From Nocardia cyriacigeorgica (GTDB lineage Bacteria; Actinomycetota; Actinomycetes; Mycobacteriales; Mycobacteriaceae), in NCBI RefSeq assembly GCF_005863245.1, contig NZ_VBUT01000004.1, positions 558,001 through 622,000 of the forward strand: a stretch of 64,000 nucleotides of DNA. The letters run 5' to 3'. How positions within the stretch are numbered: the stretch's first letter is position 1; every line of letters begins with the position of its first letter. Under the pieces are notes generated by a model, which was not told where the DNA came from, did no database searches, and saw only the letters and a program-made list of their open reading frames with translations. Position numbers and translations under genes: made by a program. This document shows, piece by piece, positions 17,719 to 26,198 of the stretch.

Positions 17719-17728
17719 GCCTCGCACC

Positions 17729-18199
17729 CTACGCAATCCGGCCGACAAGATCGGTACCGTGGAATTGCTCTATCTCCCTTCGTAACCGGGACTCCGTGCG
17801 GCGCAGCGCCGAGCGGACACCCGATTCGAGCGGACGAGCGAGCATGCGGCCCGCGAGGCCACGTGGCGGATCGTAGTCGACCTCGGAGGTGAGCACCGAG
17901 CGCCCGTAGCCCAGCGGATCGAATCGCAGTGTCAGAGTGCCGGATAAGCGTCCACGCAGCGTATACCCGATCACGACGTTGCGCCGGTACTCGGTGATCT
18001 CGCAGCTCAGTGTGGTGCGCAGCAGGATCAGCCTGGCATCGGCGCGAAAGCGTGCGCCGAGCCCGCGGTCGGTGTCACCGCTCGGTTCGAATTCGGCGAC
18101 GCCGAACATCCAGTCCGGTACGAACAGATGGTTGTCCGTGTAGGTGAAAGCGACCTCGACCGGTGCGCCGACGTCGCTGGCATATCTGATGTGGCCCAT
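17729..18199 (-). CDS. SRPBCC-family (cyclase/StAR-like) protein
   Basis: A 156-residue helix-grip protein that may bind a hydrophobic ligand. The N-terminal strand-helix pattern (HIRYASDVGAPVEVAFTYTDNHLFVPDWMFGV) and the end strand (SVLTSEVDYDPPRG) with a long final helix are typical of the polyketide cyclase/dehydrase-like SRPBCC family. The start at 18199 has GGAGGGAGGGCCC upstream; 18214 is a weaker alternative. It is the first gene of a pair with rnhA. No substrate can be inferred. Confidence 0.85.
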   Translation of the reverse strand: MGHIRYASDVGAPVEVAFTYTDNHLFVPDWMFGVAEFEPSGDTDRGLGARFRADARLILLRTTLSCEITEYRRNVVIGYTLRGRLSGTLTLRFDPLGYGRSVLTSEVDYDPPRGLAGRMLARPLESGVRSALRRTESRLRREIEQFHGTDLVGRIA

Positions 18200-18292
18200 G
18201 GGCCCTCCCTCCACGGCTCCGACAAAAGTACTACAGCGTTCCTCTTTATTCGAGGGTTGTGCCGAGATTTTGGAGCGTGGATTGCCAGATCG

Positions 18293-19501
18293 CTACCGGC
18301 CGGTTGCTCGGTCGGCGGGCAGCCCGAGCCGGTCGACGATGTGATCGGCGATCGGCAGCGCCGAGGTAGCCGCCGGTGACGGCGCGTTGAGCACATGCAC
18401 CATCCGCGCGGTGCGTTCGACCAGGAAGTCGTGGATCAGCGTGCCATCCCTTGCCACCGCCTGGGCTCGAATGCCCGCTTCCCGCGGTCGCAGATCGGCC
18501 ATCGTCAGCTCGGGACAGTAGCGGCGGCATTCGGCCAGGTAGCCGCGCTTGAACAGCGAATTGCGCAGCTCCCGCAGCCCGGTGCGGACATTGGCCATCG
18601 CCACCCGATGCACGCCCGGATAGCCGAGCACCGCCCTGGCGTCCCGCAGGTCGACGCTGCCCTTGCGGTAGCCCTCCCTGGACAGGCCGAGCACGGCGTT
18701 CGGCCCGACCGTGAGATCACCGTCGATGGTCGGGCTCAGGTGCACGCCCAGGAACGGCAGGTCCGGATCCGGGATCGGATAGATCAGCGTCTCGACCAGC
18801 CCGGCCCGTTCGGCCGGCAACTGGTAGTACTCGCCGCGGAACGGCACGATCCGGGTGTCGATGCGTAGTCCGGCCATCCGCGCCACCCGATCGGCCTGCA
18901 ACCCGGCACAGGCCACCAGGGCTTTCGCGGTCCAACTCCCCGCCGGGCCGGCCACGGTGACGCCCGCATCCGTCTCGGTGACGGCCTCGACCCGCGCCCC
19001 GAGCACGATCTGCCCGCCCGCAGCGCGCACCTCCTCGGCCAGCGCATCGGTGATCCGGCGATAGTCGACGATGCCGGTATCGGGCACGAACAGCGCACCG
19101 ACCCCGGCCACCCGCGGTTCGCGCCGGCCCAGCTCGGCGGCGTCGATCAACTCGACGTCCACGCCGTTCACCCGCGACCGCTCATACAGCGCGAGCATCC
19201 GCTCCCGCTCCACCTCATCGGTCGCCACCAGCAACTTCCCGCATTCGTCGAACGCGATCCCGTGCGCCGCCGCGAACTCCTTCGTCGCCCGCGCCCCCTG
19301 CCTGCACAACGTCGCCTTCAAACTCCCCGGCGCGTAGTAGATCCCGGAATGGATGACGCCACTGTTGTGCCCGGTCTGATGCGTACCCAGCGCCCCGGCC
19401 TTCTCCAGCAACACCAGACTCGCCCCCGGCGCCCGCCGCAGAATCCGGTACGCGGTGGCGACGCCGACGATGCCGCCCCCGATCACGCAGAAGTCGTACA
19501 T
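18293..19501 (-). CDS. lhgO: L-2-hydroxyglutarate oxidase
   Basis: FAD-dependent oxidoreductase of 402 residues that oxidises L-2-hydroxyglutarate to 2-oxoglutarate, passing electrons to oxygen or the quinone pool. The Rossmann motif VIGGGIVGVATAYRI is at residues 7-21, and the LhgO hallmark HNSGVIHSGIYYAPGSLKATLC follows near 45-66. The C-terminal FLVERTARMVHVLNAPSPAAT segment is also characteristic. It starts three bases after the stop of the DUF445 membrane protein gene, so they form an operon. Confidence 0.93.
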   Translation of the reverse strand: MYDFCVIGGGIVGVATAYRILRRAPGASLVLLEKAGALGTHQTGHNSGVIHSGIYYAPGSLKATLCRQGARATKEFAAAHGIAFDECGKLLVATDEVERERMLALYERSRVNGVDVELIDAAELGRREPRVAGVGALFVPDTGIVDYRRITDALAEEVRAAGGQIVLGARVEAVTETDAGVTVAGPAGSWTAKALVACAGLQADRVARMAGLRIDTRIVPFRGEYYQLPAERAGLVETLIYPIPDPDLPFLGVHLSPTIDGDLTVGPNAVLGLSREGYRKGSVDLRDARAVLGYPGVHRVAMANVRTGLRELRNSLFKRGYLAECRRYCPELTMADLRPREAGIRAQAVARDGTLIHDFLVERTARMVHVLNAPSPAATSALPIADHIVDRLGLPADRATGR

Positions 19502-19504
19502 GGG

Positions 19505-20860
19505 CTACCAGCCGAACAGCAGCAGATGCACACCGCCGACCATCACACCGAGCAGACCGCCGTGCACGTACAGCAGCCAGGCGTCCTGTTCGACCGAGGC
19601 GTAGAACATCTCCATGAACTCGCCCGGTGTGAGTTGTTTGAGTTTGCGGGCGGCGAATTCATCGATCTTCTTGGCTTGTTCCTCGGTGAATTCCGCGTCC
19701 TCGACGAGGGTCGGGGCCAGGCCGACGGCGGCGCCGGCTGCCCCGACCTTGAGATTGTCGAATTGGCGGCGGCCGAAGGCGGCGCGGACCATCGAGGTGG
19801 TGCGGCCGAGCTGGCGGTGGATCTCGTCGGAGATCAGCCGTTCCAACAGCTGACGGGTCTTGTCGCCGTTGGGGCCGTCGAGCAGCTCCTTGGACAGGTT
19901 GGGCAGCGTGAGCACCTGGTAGGCGAGGATATGGGCCAGATCGACCGCCGCCTGCGGTTGCCGTTTGGCCAGCAGGGCTTGGCGCCACAGGTATTTGTAG
20001 CGCGGCTGCGGATCGCCGGGCTCGAACACCATCTTGATCGCGATCACATTGACCAGCACGCCGATACCCGCCGACACCAGCAGCACGATCACCCACGCCG
20101 GCACCCAGCCGAACACCGGAATACTGCTGTGCACGTGCAGGTACAGGGCCAGTAGCAGACCGAACGGTGCGCCGAGCAGACCGATCCGGACCATGAACTT
20201 CAGTTCTGGGGCGGCGATCGTGGTGGTCAGGTCCTTCAGGATGATCGGGTTCTCCTGGAGGTACCGGATGACGAAGCCCTTGACGTCGATCAGCTGGTCG
20301 ACGTTGTCACCGAGCGATTCGAACGCACGACGGCACAGCGCGGGCAGTTCCCGGTCCACGCGCTGATAGACCAGCTGCTTCATCGCCCGCGGCAGCGAAC
20401 CCCACAGTTCCGGGTTCTCCCGGTACATGACGTCGTCGACGATCGACTGGACCTGCTTGTGCGCCATCTCGGCCACATAGTCGGCGATACCGTCCAGATC
20501 GAGTTCGTGGATGAAATCGCGCGGGCTCCCGATCCGCAACAGCGCTTTGTCCACGCAAATGCTTGCCATCTTTTCCGCGCGGGCCGGGATGAAGCCCTGG
20601 AAGCCGAAGCGCGAACCGTCTTCGGAAAAGATCGGAAGCACCTGAACTCGGCGCGGAAAGTACGGGTAGAGCACTTTCAGGCCGGGCACCCGGACCCCAC
20701 GGAACCGCAGCGGCCAGAACAGCATCAGCACGCCGGTCCAGTTGGTCAGCCAGCCCGCGATCCCGGCGAAGATCGGAAAGCTGATCAGGTCGACCACGAA
20801 CTTCGACTGCCCGGTCAGCTGCTCCCAATCGATGAACACACCGGACGCGAGTGTGATCAC
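19505..20860 (-). CDS. DUF445 membrane protein
   Basis: Integral-membrane protein of 451 residues in the DUF445 (YheB/YtwI-like) family, whose function is unknown. The two family motifs are seen: NWTGVLMLFWPLRF (about residue 38) and NVIAIKMVFEP (about 278), each beside hydrophobic helices, and a last helix ends the protein (LLGVMVGGVHLLLFG). The soluble middle part is helical. I place the start at GTG 20860 with AGGGAGAGCCCGC upstream rather than at longer in-frame options. It is the first gene of an operon with lhgO. Confidence 0.85.
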   Translation of the reverse strand: MITLASGVFIDWEQLTGQSKFVVDLISFPIFAGIAGWLTNWTGVLMLFWPLRFRGVRVPGLKVLYPYFPRRVQVLPIFSEDGSRFGFQGFIPARAEKMASICVDKALLRIGSPRDFIHELDLDGIADYVAEMAHKQVQSIVDDVMYRENPELWGSLPRAMKQLVYQRVDRELPALCRRAFESLGDNVDQLIDVKGFVIRYLQENPIILKDLTTTIAAPELKFMVRIGLLGAPFGLLLALYLHVHSSIPVFGWVPAWVIVLLVSAGIGVLVNVIAIKMVFEPGDPQPRYKYLWRQALLAKRQPQAAVDLAHILAYQVLTLPNLSKELLDGPNGDKTRQLLERLISDEIHRQLGRTTSMVRAAFGRRQFDNLKVGAAGAAVGLAPTLVEDAEFTEEQAKKIDEFAARKLKQLTPGEFMEMFYASVEQDAWLLYVHGGLLGVMVGGVHLLLFGW

Positions 20861-20997
20861 GCGGGCTCTCCCTAGGCCGGCCGGTACGAATGCCCGGAAT
20901 GGTTGTCTGAGACATCGAATGAGACTCGAGGTCCCAACATTCTCATTGCCCCGTGGAGGTGTCAACGATTCGGGGCACGGCGGCAGCGGCTACTTGT

Positions 20998-22170
20998 TCA
21001 TGATCGCGTCGGGGTGCGCGCGGGCAGGGCGGCGACCGCGCGTTCGGCCGCGATCAGGGCGCTGTTGATCGAGATCTCGCCGCGCATGCCCGGGGCGGCG
21101 ACCATATCGCCGGCCAGGAAGACATCGCCGCCGCGGTCGATCGCCGGTCGGTCGCGCCACGTCTGGCCGGGCAGGTCGAGGGCGCCGGTGCGGCCCTTCG
21201 CGGTGGCGGTGCGGGAGAAGGTCGTGCGGGTGTCGCGTCCGGGGATGACCAGATCAGCGAACTCGGCCAGGCGCTGCTGGGCCTGCTGAGGCGATTCGCC
21301 GGACCGCACCGGCATCTGCAACTGGAACAGCGACTCACCGGCCGGGGCAATGCTGTCATCTTGCATGGTGTAGCTCTCATGAAATCCGCCCGCGTCGAGG
21401 TCGAAGACGATGCTGCGGTCCCGTGGCGAGCTCTGCACCGCGATATCCAGCAGGGCGGCTTACCCGCTCGTCCAGGTCAGAGTGTCGTCGGCGAGCAGGC
21501 GCCGGGCCGAGGCGAGCTCGGTGGCCACGATGACCGGCCCGGCCGAGGTATCGACGCTGTCGACGCGCGTACCGGTGCTGATCTCCACACCGAGTGCGGC
21601 GGCATGGGCGACCATCCGGTCCAGCACCCGCTGCCAGCCGCCGCGCACCCACCGCACCGCGGGCACCCGTGGCCCGAGCACTCGCTGGAACAGGCCCCAG
21701 ACGAAGGCCGCCGACAGTCGCCCGGTGTCGGCGTCGTAGGTGGCCACGCTGATCGCATTGGCGATGTGCTCGGCGGTCGCTTCACCCCACCGCGCCGAGG
21801 CCCAGCTGCGAAAGTCCACGTCCACCGGCGGTTTCAGATCGAAACGGGCCTGCGCGCGCAGCATCCGGGCGGGTGGGATCCGGCGGACACGGCCTTCGGC
21901 GCGGAAGCCGAGGCGCGCCATATGGTGTGGTGCGGGCCAGCCGAGGCCCGCGGTGAACCCGCGGGCCTTCAGCCAGGTGTAGTGCGGGCCGTCGGCATAG
22001 AAGACGTGGGCGCCGTCGTGGGCGATGTAGGGCCCCGAGGTGGCGCGGCCGCGTCCGCCGAGCGTCGAGTGCGCCTCGAACAGCCGGACCGGCGCACCGG
22101 TTTCCGCGCACGCGATGGCGGCGGTGAGACCGGCCAGGCCTCCGCCGATCACGGTGATGTACTGGGTCAT
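20998..22170 (-). pseudogene. FAD-dependent amine-oxidase/phytoene-desaturase-like oxidoreductase, interrupted by an in-frame TAA
   Basis: The reading frame begins MTQYITVIGGGLAGLTAAIA, a classic FAD Rossmann motif, and continues through EAHSTLGGRGRAT and the C-terminal FAD-contact segment (GGDVFLAGDMVAAPGMRGEISINSALIAAERAV). Both halves are in the same frame, with a TAA at 21460-21462 (codon 237) between TLTWTSG and AALLDIAV. No shift of frame is needed to rejoin them, so this is a nonsense change, a sequencing error, or read-through. A GTG at 21438 could restart but would give only the C-terminal piece. The gene is coupled to tetR by an ATGA overlap. The intact protein would have about 389 residues. 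Confidence 0.82.
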
Positions 22171-22826
22171 CGCAGCGTCTCCTGTTCGTCAGTGGTGACA
22201 GGTTTGGCCGCATCGATCTGTGCGGCGATCAGTTCCGCGGTGGCCCGCAGATAGCGTTCGCTGTCCATTCCGGAGGGGTGGTCGCCGCCGAAGATGTCGC
22301 ACATCAGCCAGTAGTGCGCGATGGCGCCGACGATGACGGCCGCGGTGGCGTCCCAGTCGGTGTCGGCGTGGTCCGGCCCGGCGAGTTCGGTCAGCCCGCG
22401 CGCGACCACCGAGGTCACCACGGTGAACTCCTCGCGGCGGAATACCTCGAGCACTTCGGGCGCGATGGAGTTGTCGCGTAGCAGGATTCGGGTGACGTCG
22501 CGATCGTGTTCGAGGCGCATGAGCCCGATCCGGCACAGCATCCAGAGGCGGTCCACCGTCGACGCGCTCGGCGCCACCGCTGCCAGGAACTGCGCGATGG
22601 AGAAGTCGGGCTCGAGGAAGTGCTGCCATTCGCCCCGGTCGACCAGCCGCGAGCGCACCGCCTCGATCAGTAGTTCGTCCTTGGACGCGAAGTGCCGGTA
22701 CAGCGCGCCGGAGCCGCGCGAGAGTCCGGCGGCCGCTTCGATCTGGGCGATCGAGGTGCGCGCGAATCCCTGTTCTCCGAACAGCCGCAGGGCCTCGGAC
22801 ATGATCCGCTCGCGTGTCGATGCCAT
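22167..22826 (-). CDS. TetR-family transcriptional regulator
   Basis: A 219-residue repressor. The N-terminal helix-turn-helix (ALRLFGEQGFARTSIAQIEAAAGLSRGSGALYRHFASKDELL, residues 12-53) is standard TetR, followed by a helical ligand domain with a TetR_C-like pattern. It overlaps the FAD oxidoreductase start by ATGA. A perfect 24-bp palindrome sits 9 bases upstream of its ATG and overlaps its ribosome site, which predicts tight autoregulation of the tetR-oxidoreductase operon. The ligand is unknown. Confidence 0.93.
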   Translation of the reverse strand: MASTRERIMSEALRLFGEQGFARTSIAQIEAAAGLSRGSGALYRHFASKDELLIEAVRSRLVDRGEWQHFLEPDFSIAQFLAAVAPSASTVDRLWMLCRIGLMRLEHDRDVTRILLRDNSIAPEVLEVFRREEFTVVTSVVARGLTELAGPDHADTDWDATAAVIVGAIAHYWLMCDIFGGDHPSGMDSERYLRATAELIAAQIDAAKPVTTDEQETLR

Positions 22827-22834
22827 TCGCGCTC

Positions 22835-22858
22835 CTGTAAGTAACCACTTACTTACAG
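22835..22858. promoter_or_regulatory. TetR operator palindrome
   Basis: Arm CTGTAAGTAA and its exact complement separated by CCAC: a perfect 10-4-10 palindrome. It ends 9 bases before the tetR start codon and includes its CAGGAG ribosome site, so bound protein would block transcription. Size and position fit a TetR dimer site. Confidence 0.8.
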
Positions 22859-22962
22859 AGAATCGCGGTCGCTTCTCCTGGGCAAGGGGTGCGGACCGAG
22901 ATGTCCGAAACGCGCTACTGAAACGTTCGAGTTACCGCTCCTACCTGGTGTTTTCCGGACTT

Positions 22963-22985
22963 GCGATGCGTGCGCCGCGCATCGC
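22963..22985. promoter_or_regulatory. 8-bp inverted repeat upstream of the TIGR03084 gene
   Basis: GCGATGCG, 7 bases, CGCATCGC, exact. It lies in the divergent region between tetR and the TIGR03084 gene and could be a regulator site or an RNA hairpin. Confidence 0.4.
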
Positions 22986-23006
22986 CCGGGCGTCTCCGGT
23001 CAAATA

Positions 23007-23022
23007 CAAGCACGCATGCTTG
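23007..23022. promoter_or_regulatory. CAAGCA-N4-TGCTTG palindrome, candidate regulator site
   Basis: A 16-bp palindrome (6-bp perfect arms, centre CGCA) in an AT-richer patch about 90 bases before the TIGR03084 start. The form is typical of a TetR-type operator and differs from the tetR autoregulatory site, so a different regulator is likely. Confidence 0.45.
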
Positions 23023-23107
23023 CTTCTTTAATTCGGAGCTGAGATGCTGAACGCCGACGTCACCTCGAGTGGCATCCGGCAATGACGACGCGGGGCGAGG
23101 ACACACC

Positions 23108-23899
23108 ATGGCTGATCTGGAAGCGTTACTCGGCGACCTGGCCGAGGAGAGCGCCGAATTGGAACGACTCGTCGCCCCGCTCACGCCCGCCGAATGGGCC
23201 ACCCCCACGCCTGCCGAGGGCTGGACCATCGCGCATCAGATCGGGCATCTGGCCTGGACCGATGAGATCGCCACGATCTCGGCGAGCGATGCGGACCGTT
23301 TCGCGACACTGGTCGCCGAGGCCGGGCCGCGCGTGCTCACCTTCGTCGACGAAGCCGCCGAGGAGGCCGCGGCCGCGGAGCCGGCGCAGCTGCTGGAACG
23401 GTGGCGGCGGAGCCGGGTCGAATTGGCCAATGCCCTGCGCAATGTGTCCGACGGTGCGAAGGTGCCGTGGTTCGGGCCGCCGATGAGCGCGGCCTCCATG
23501 GTCACCGCGCGGACGATGGAGACCTGGGCGCACGGCCAGGATGTGGCCGACGCGCTCGGCGTCACCCGGACACCGACCGCCCGATTGCGGACCGTGGCCC
23601 ATATCGGTGCGCGGACCAGGAACTTCGCGTACATGGTTCGTGGCAAGCAGGCGCCGGCCGAGGAATTCCGGATCGAACTCACCGCGCCCGACGGCAGCCT
23701 GTGGACCTGGGGTCCGGAGGGCGCCGCCCAGCGTGTCACCGGTCCGGCGCTGGACTTCTGCCTGCTGGTCACCCAGCGCAGGCATCGAGACGATCTCGCG
23801 CTGACGACGGTGGGTGCGGATGCGGCCGAATGGCTGACGATCGCGCAGGCCTTCGCCGGTCCGAGCGGTGCGGGCCGCGCCGCGGGGCAGTTCGCCTGA
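23108..23899 (+). CDS. TIGR03084-family DinB/maleylpyruvate-isomerase-like metal-binding protein
   Basis: A 263-residue actinobacterial protein with the DinB-like four-helix fold used by mycothiol-dependent enzymes. The metal-ligand histidines are seen in WTIAHQIGHLAW (about residues 39-50) and METWAHGQDVADALG (about 138-152). The wider family includes mycothiol-dependent maleylpyruvate isomerase, but this subfamily has no assigned reaction. Start ATG 23108 is preceded by GCGAGGACACACC. It is divergent from tetR and has its own palindromes upstream. Confidence 0.87.
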   Translation: MADLEALLGDLAEESAELERLVAPLTPAEWATPTPAEGWTIAHQIGHLAWTDEIATISASDADRFATLVAEAGPRVLTFVDEAAEEAAAAEPAQLLERWRRSRVELANALRNVSDGAKVPWFGPPMSAASMVTARTMETWAHGQDVADALGVTRTPTARLRTVAHIGARTRNFAYMVRGKQAPAEEFRIELTAPDGSLWTWGPEGAAQRVTGPALDFCLLVTQRRHRDDLALTTVGADAAEWLTIAQAFAGPSGAGRAAGQFA

Positions 23900-24251
23900 G
23901 CCGACCGCCCCACGTCGATACGTGAAGCGGGCGAGCGCCAGTCTTGGGTGCGTCGCGACGACGATCGGACGTCGTTGGCCGGGTGTCTCGATATGGCAGT
24001 CGAGAATGACGCTCGCCAGCGACCTCGGAATACCCCTCTCCCGATGGTGTGAAACCTCGTCGACGCGGATGGTTCACCCTCAGGGCACGTGAACGTCGCG
24101 GTAGCTCATAGTGCAGGGCCGGGGCCTGTGATGCTGCTCTCAGCGATGCGGCACGCCAACCTTCCACGCCGTAACCTGGACGAGCGTACGGCTTTCAACG
24201 ATGCGGGCCGTCGACCCCAGGGAAACCAGGGCGGAGGGAAAGGAAAGCATC
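23900..24251. other. intergenic region without recognisable gene
   Basis: 352 bases between two plus-strand genes. I see no ribosome site with a matching start, no tRNA and no clear hairpin. The purine-rich stretch at 24225-24250 is the ribosome site region of the next gene. Confidence 0.5.
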
Positions 24252-25004
24252 GTGTCAGCATTCGAGTCTGCTCAGATCGCTCGCCACACCGCCATCGTGC
24301 TGGCAGGCGCGGCCAGCCTCAGTCTCACCGTAGTGTCCGGCGCCTACATCGCCACCAACATGCCCGGCCTCGAACGTCCCGGCCAACTCGCCGCGCCCTC
24401 GGCGCCGATCATCCGCGACGGCGCACCGCAGACCGGTCCTGTCCATCGCACCGGATCGATCCTGATCACCGACGGCTCCGGTCAGGCCGCCGTCTACCGT
24501 GACCGGCCCGCCGCCGCACCCAGCGTCGTCACCGCACCCGAAGCCACCGCGCTACCCGCCGAAACGCAGCCCGCCCCGGCCGACCGCGCGGGCGTCGGCG
24601 GCCGCCTCGGCCTCGGCACCACCTATGTCGGCGCCCGAGTCGCCCCGGCGCAGACCAACACCGTCTCCATCACCCTCGACACCAACGCGCTCACGGTACT
24701 GAGCGGCATCCTCATGTCAGACCCGCTCCGCGAACGCCTCGGCGTCTCGACCGACCCCTCCGGCGTCACCCAGATGCGCACCGACGTCGACACCCGCCGC
24801 GGCGAAGTGACTTTGGTGTTCTCCGACCCGACGCTGGGTGAGCATGCGCTGGAGTTGGACCGGAATCCGGCTCCGGGGCAGGCGGATCGGTCCGCGAGCG
24901 CTCCGGTGGATTCCTCGACCGCACCTCCCACCGACGCGCGACCGGCGCCCGAGCCCTCGACGGATCCAGCTGTGCGCGGCGAAAACCGCACGATCACAGC
25001 CTGA
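24252..25004 (+). CDS. membrane-anchored or secreted protein of unknown function
   Basis: A 250-residue protein starting at GTG 24252 after the purine-rich site GGAGGGAAAGGAAAG. One hydrophobic segment near the N terminus (TAIVLAGAASLSLTVVSGAYIA, about 13-34) anchors or exports it. Then comes a Pro/Ala-rich spacer, a small folded region (NTVSITLDTNALTVLSGILMSDPLRERLGVST and a strand pair TRRGEVTLVFSDP), and a Pro/Ser/Thr-rich C terminus. I do not recognise the family. It is monocistronic and convergent with the YdcF gene. Confidence 0.72.
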   Translation: MSAFESAQIARHTAIVLAGAASLSLTVVSGAYIATNMPGLERPGQLAAPSAPIIRDGAPQTGPVHRTGSILITDGSGQAAVYRDRPAAAPSVVTAPEATALPAETQPAPADRAGVGGRLGLGTTYVGARVAPAQTNTVSITLDTNALTVLSGILMSDPLRERLGVSTDPSGVTQMRTDVDTRRGEVTLVFSDPTLGEHALELDRNPAPGQADRSASAPVDSSTAPPTDARPAPEPSTDPAVRGENRTITA

Positions 25005-25075
25005 TTCCCGACGTGGCGATTTCCGCTGCGGTACGGGTCGGTCTCGGCGACCGGCCAGGTGCGATCGGCATCGCC

Positions 25076-25738
25076 TCACTCGGATAGCAGTCGCCCGACG
25101 TAACCCGCCGCCACCAGCCGCTCGTACGCGGCGCGCACTCGAACCGGTACATCCACCGGAACAGCCCATCCCTTGGCCGGATAGACCCACGCCCGCTGCA
25201 CTTCACCGACCAGCATCGTGACCACCCGGTCCATATCGCCGATATGGTCGATGTAATCGTCGAGTGCCATCGGAGCCGACGAACAGGTAACGGCGATATC
25301 GGGCCACACCTTCCGGCACACCGCGTAGCTACGCCGCTGATGGTAGGGGCGGCAGATCAGGATGGCGGACCGGATGGAGTCCAGCAGGCCCGCGTTCCGC
25401 AGCAGATCGCGAGTGAATGCGATGTTCTCCCCGGTGTTGGTCGCCGCCGTCTCGACGAGAACAGCCTCGTCGGGAACCCCCAGCGTCATCGCCCGTTCCC
25501 GGTAATGCACGGCCTCCCCGCGAGGAAAAACCGCCGCCGTGGTCGGCGAGTTCGCGCCGCTGAACACCAGTCGAGGAACTCGCCCCAGGTGATACAGCCG
25601 CGCAGCCCAGTCGGCCACCCCGGAATCGTGGCTCCCCAAGCCGATGCCGACGTCGGCCGACCCCACGTCCAGAGACATCTGGCCGAAGTCCCACAGTGCT
25701 TGGACATCAGCACGAAGATCCGCAGGTAGTTCGGTCAT
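25076..25738 (-). CDS. YdcF/DUF218-family protein
   Basis: A 220-residue soluble protein of the DUF218/YdcF group. The pattern is an N-terminal GIGLGSHDSGVADWAARLYHLGRVPRLVFSGA, then AVLVETAATNTGENIAFTRDLL (the family's E-x-x-S/A-x-N-T-x-E-N motif), then ILICRPYHQRRSYAV. Members with membrane anchors act on envelope compounds; this one has no anchor and resembles the cytoplasmic E. coli YdcF, which binds S-adenosylmethionine. Start ATG 25738 lies seven bases after the HTH gene, so it is the third gene of that operon. Confidence 0.87.
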   Translation of the reverse strand: MTELPADLRADVQALWDFGQMSLDVGSADVGIGLGSHDSGVADWAARLYHLGRVPRLVFSGANSPTTAAVFPRGEAVHYRERAMTLGVPDEAVLVETAATNTGENIAFTRDLLRNAGLLDSIRSAILICRPYHQRRSYAVCRKVWPDIAVTCSSAPMALDDYIDHIGDMDRVVTMLVGEVQRAWVYPAKGWAVPVDVPVRVRAAYERLVAAGYVGRLLSE

Positions 25739-25745
25739 CGACAAT

Positions 25746-26198
25746 TCACCGCAGCACCTCGCCGATATCGGCGGCAGCGGTCATGATGATCAGCAACGGA
25801 ACAACTTTCGGGGCAGGGATCCGGTAGGCGCCGCGGGTGTGTTGTTCGATGACTTTGGCTGAGGTCAGGGCGCGGATGTGGTGGTAGAGCTGGCCGGTGG
25901 AGTTGAGTGAAACCGCTGCTGCCAGTTCGGCGCCGGTGGCTGGGCCGTCGAGCAGGGTTTCGATGAGGGCACGGCGGACAGGGTGGCCGAGCGCGGCGAG
26001 GACATCGACGCGGGCTTGGGCGGGAAGTTGCCGGATCGCAGCGGCGCTGTAGCGGATCGTCCAGTCGATCGGGCCGCCGAAATCGACGCTGCCGCCGTAT
26101 TCGATGAAGCCGCGTTCGGCGTCCTCGGTGTGCCGCCGGCCTTCCAGCTGCTCGATCCGCGCCTCCAGCTCTGCCAGTTTGGCAGCGACGTCGGTCAT
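25746..26198 (-). CDS. ArsR-like winged-helix regulator with N-terminal coiled coil
   Basis: A 150-residue DNA-binding protein. Residues 1-20 form a short coiled coil (AAKLAELEARIEQLEG), and residues about 65-130 a winged helix (LGHPVRRALIETLLDGPATGAELAAAVSLNSTGQLYHHIRAL). No metal-binding cysteines of classical ArsR are seen. The start ATG 26198 overlaps the stop of the upstream lipoprotein gene by ATGA, which decides it over the two earlier ATGs. It may regulate its own operon. Confidence 0.87.
   Translation of the reverse strand: MTDVAAKLAELEARIEQLEGRRHTEDAERGFIEYGGSVDFGGPIDWTIRYSAAAIRQLPAQARVDVLAALGHPVRRALIETLLDGPATGAELAAAVSLNSTGQLYHHIRALTSAKVIEQHTRGAYRIPAPKVVPLLIIMTAAADIGEVLR

Noticed and set aside
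20998..22170. Frameshift in the FAD oxidoreductase.
   Set aside because: Both halves are in the same frame; a single TAA codon explains the break without any insertion or deletion.
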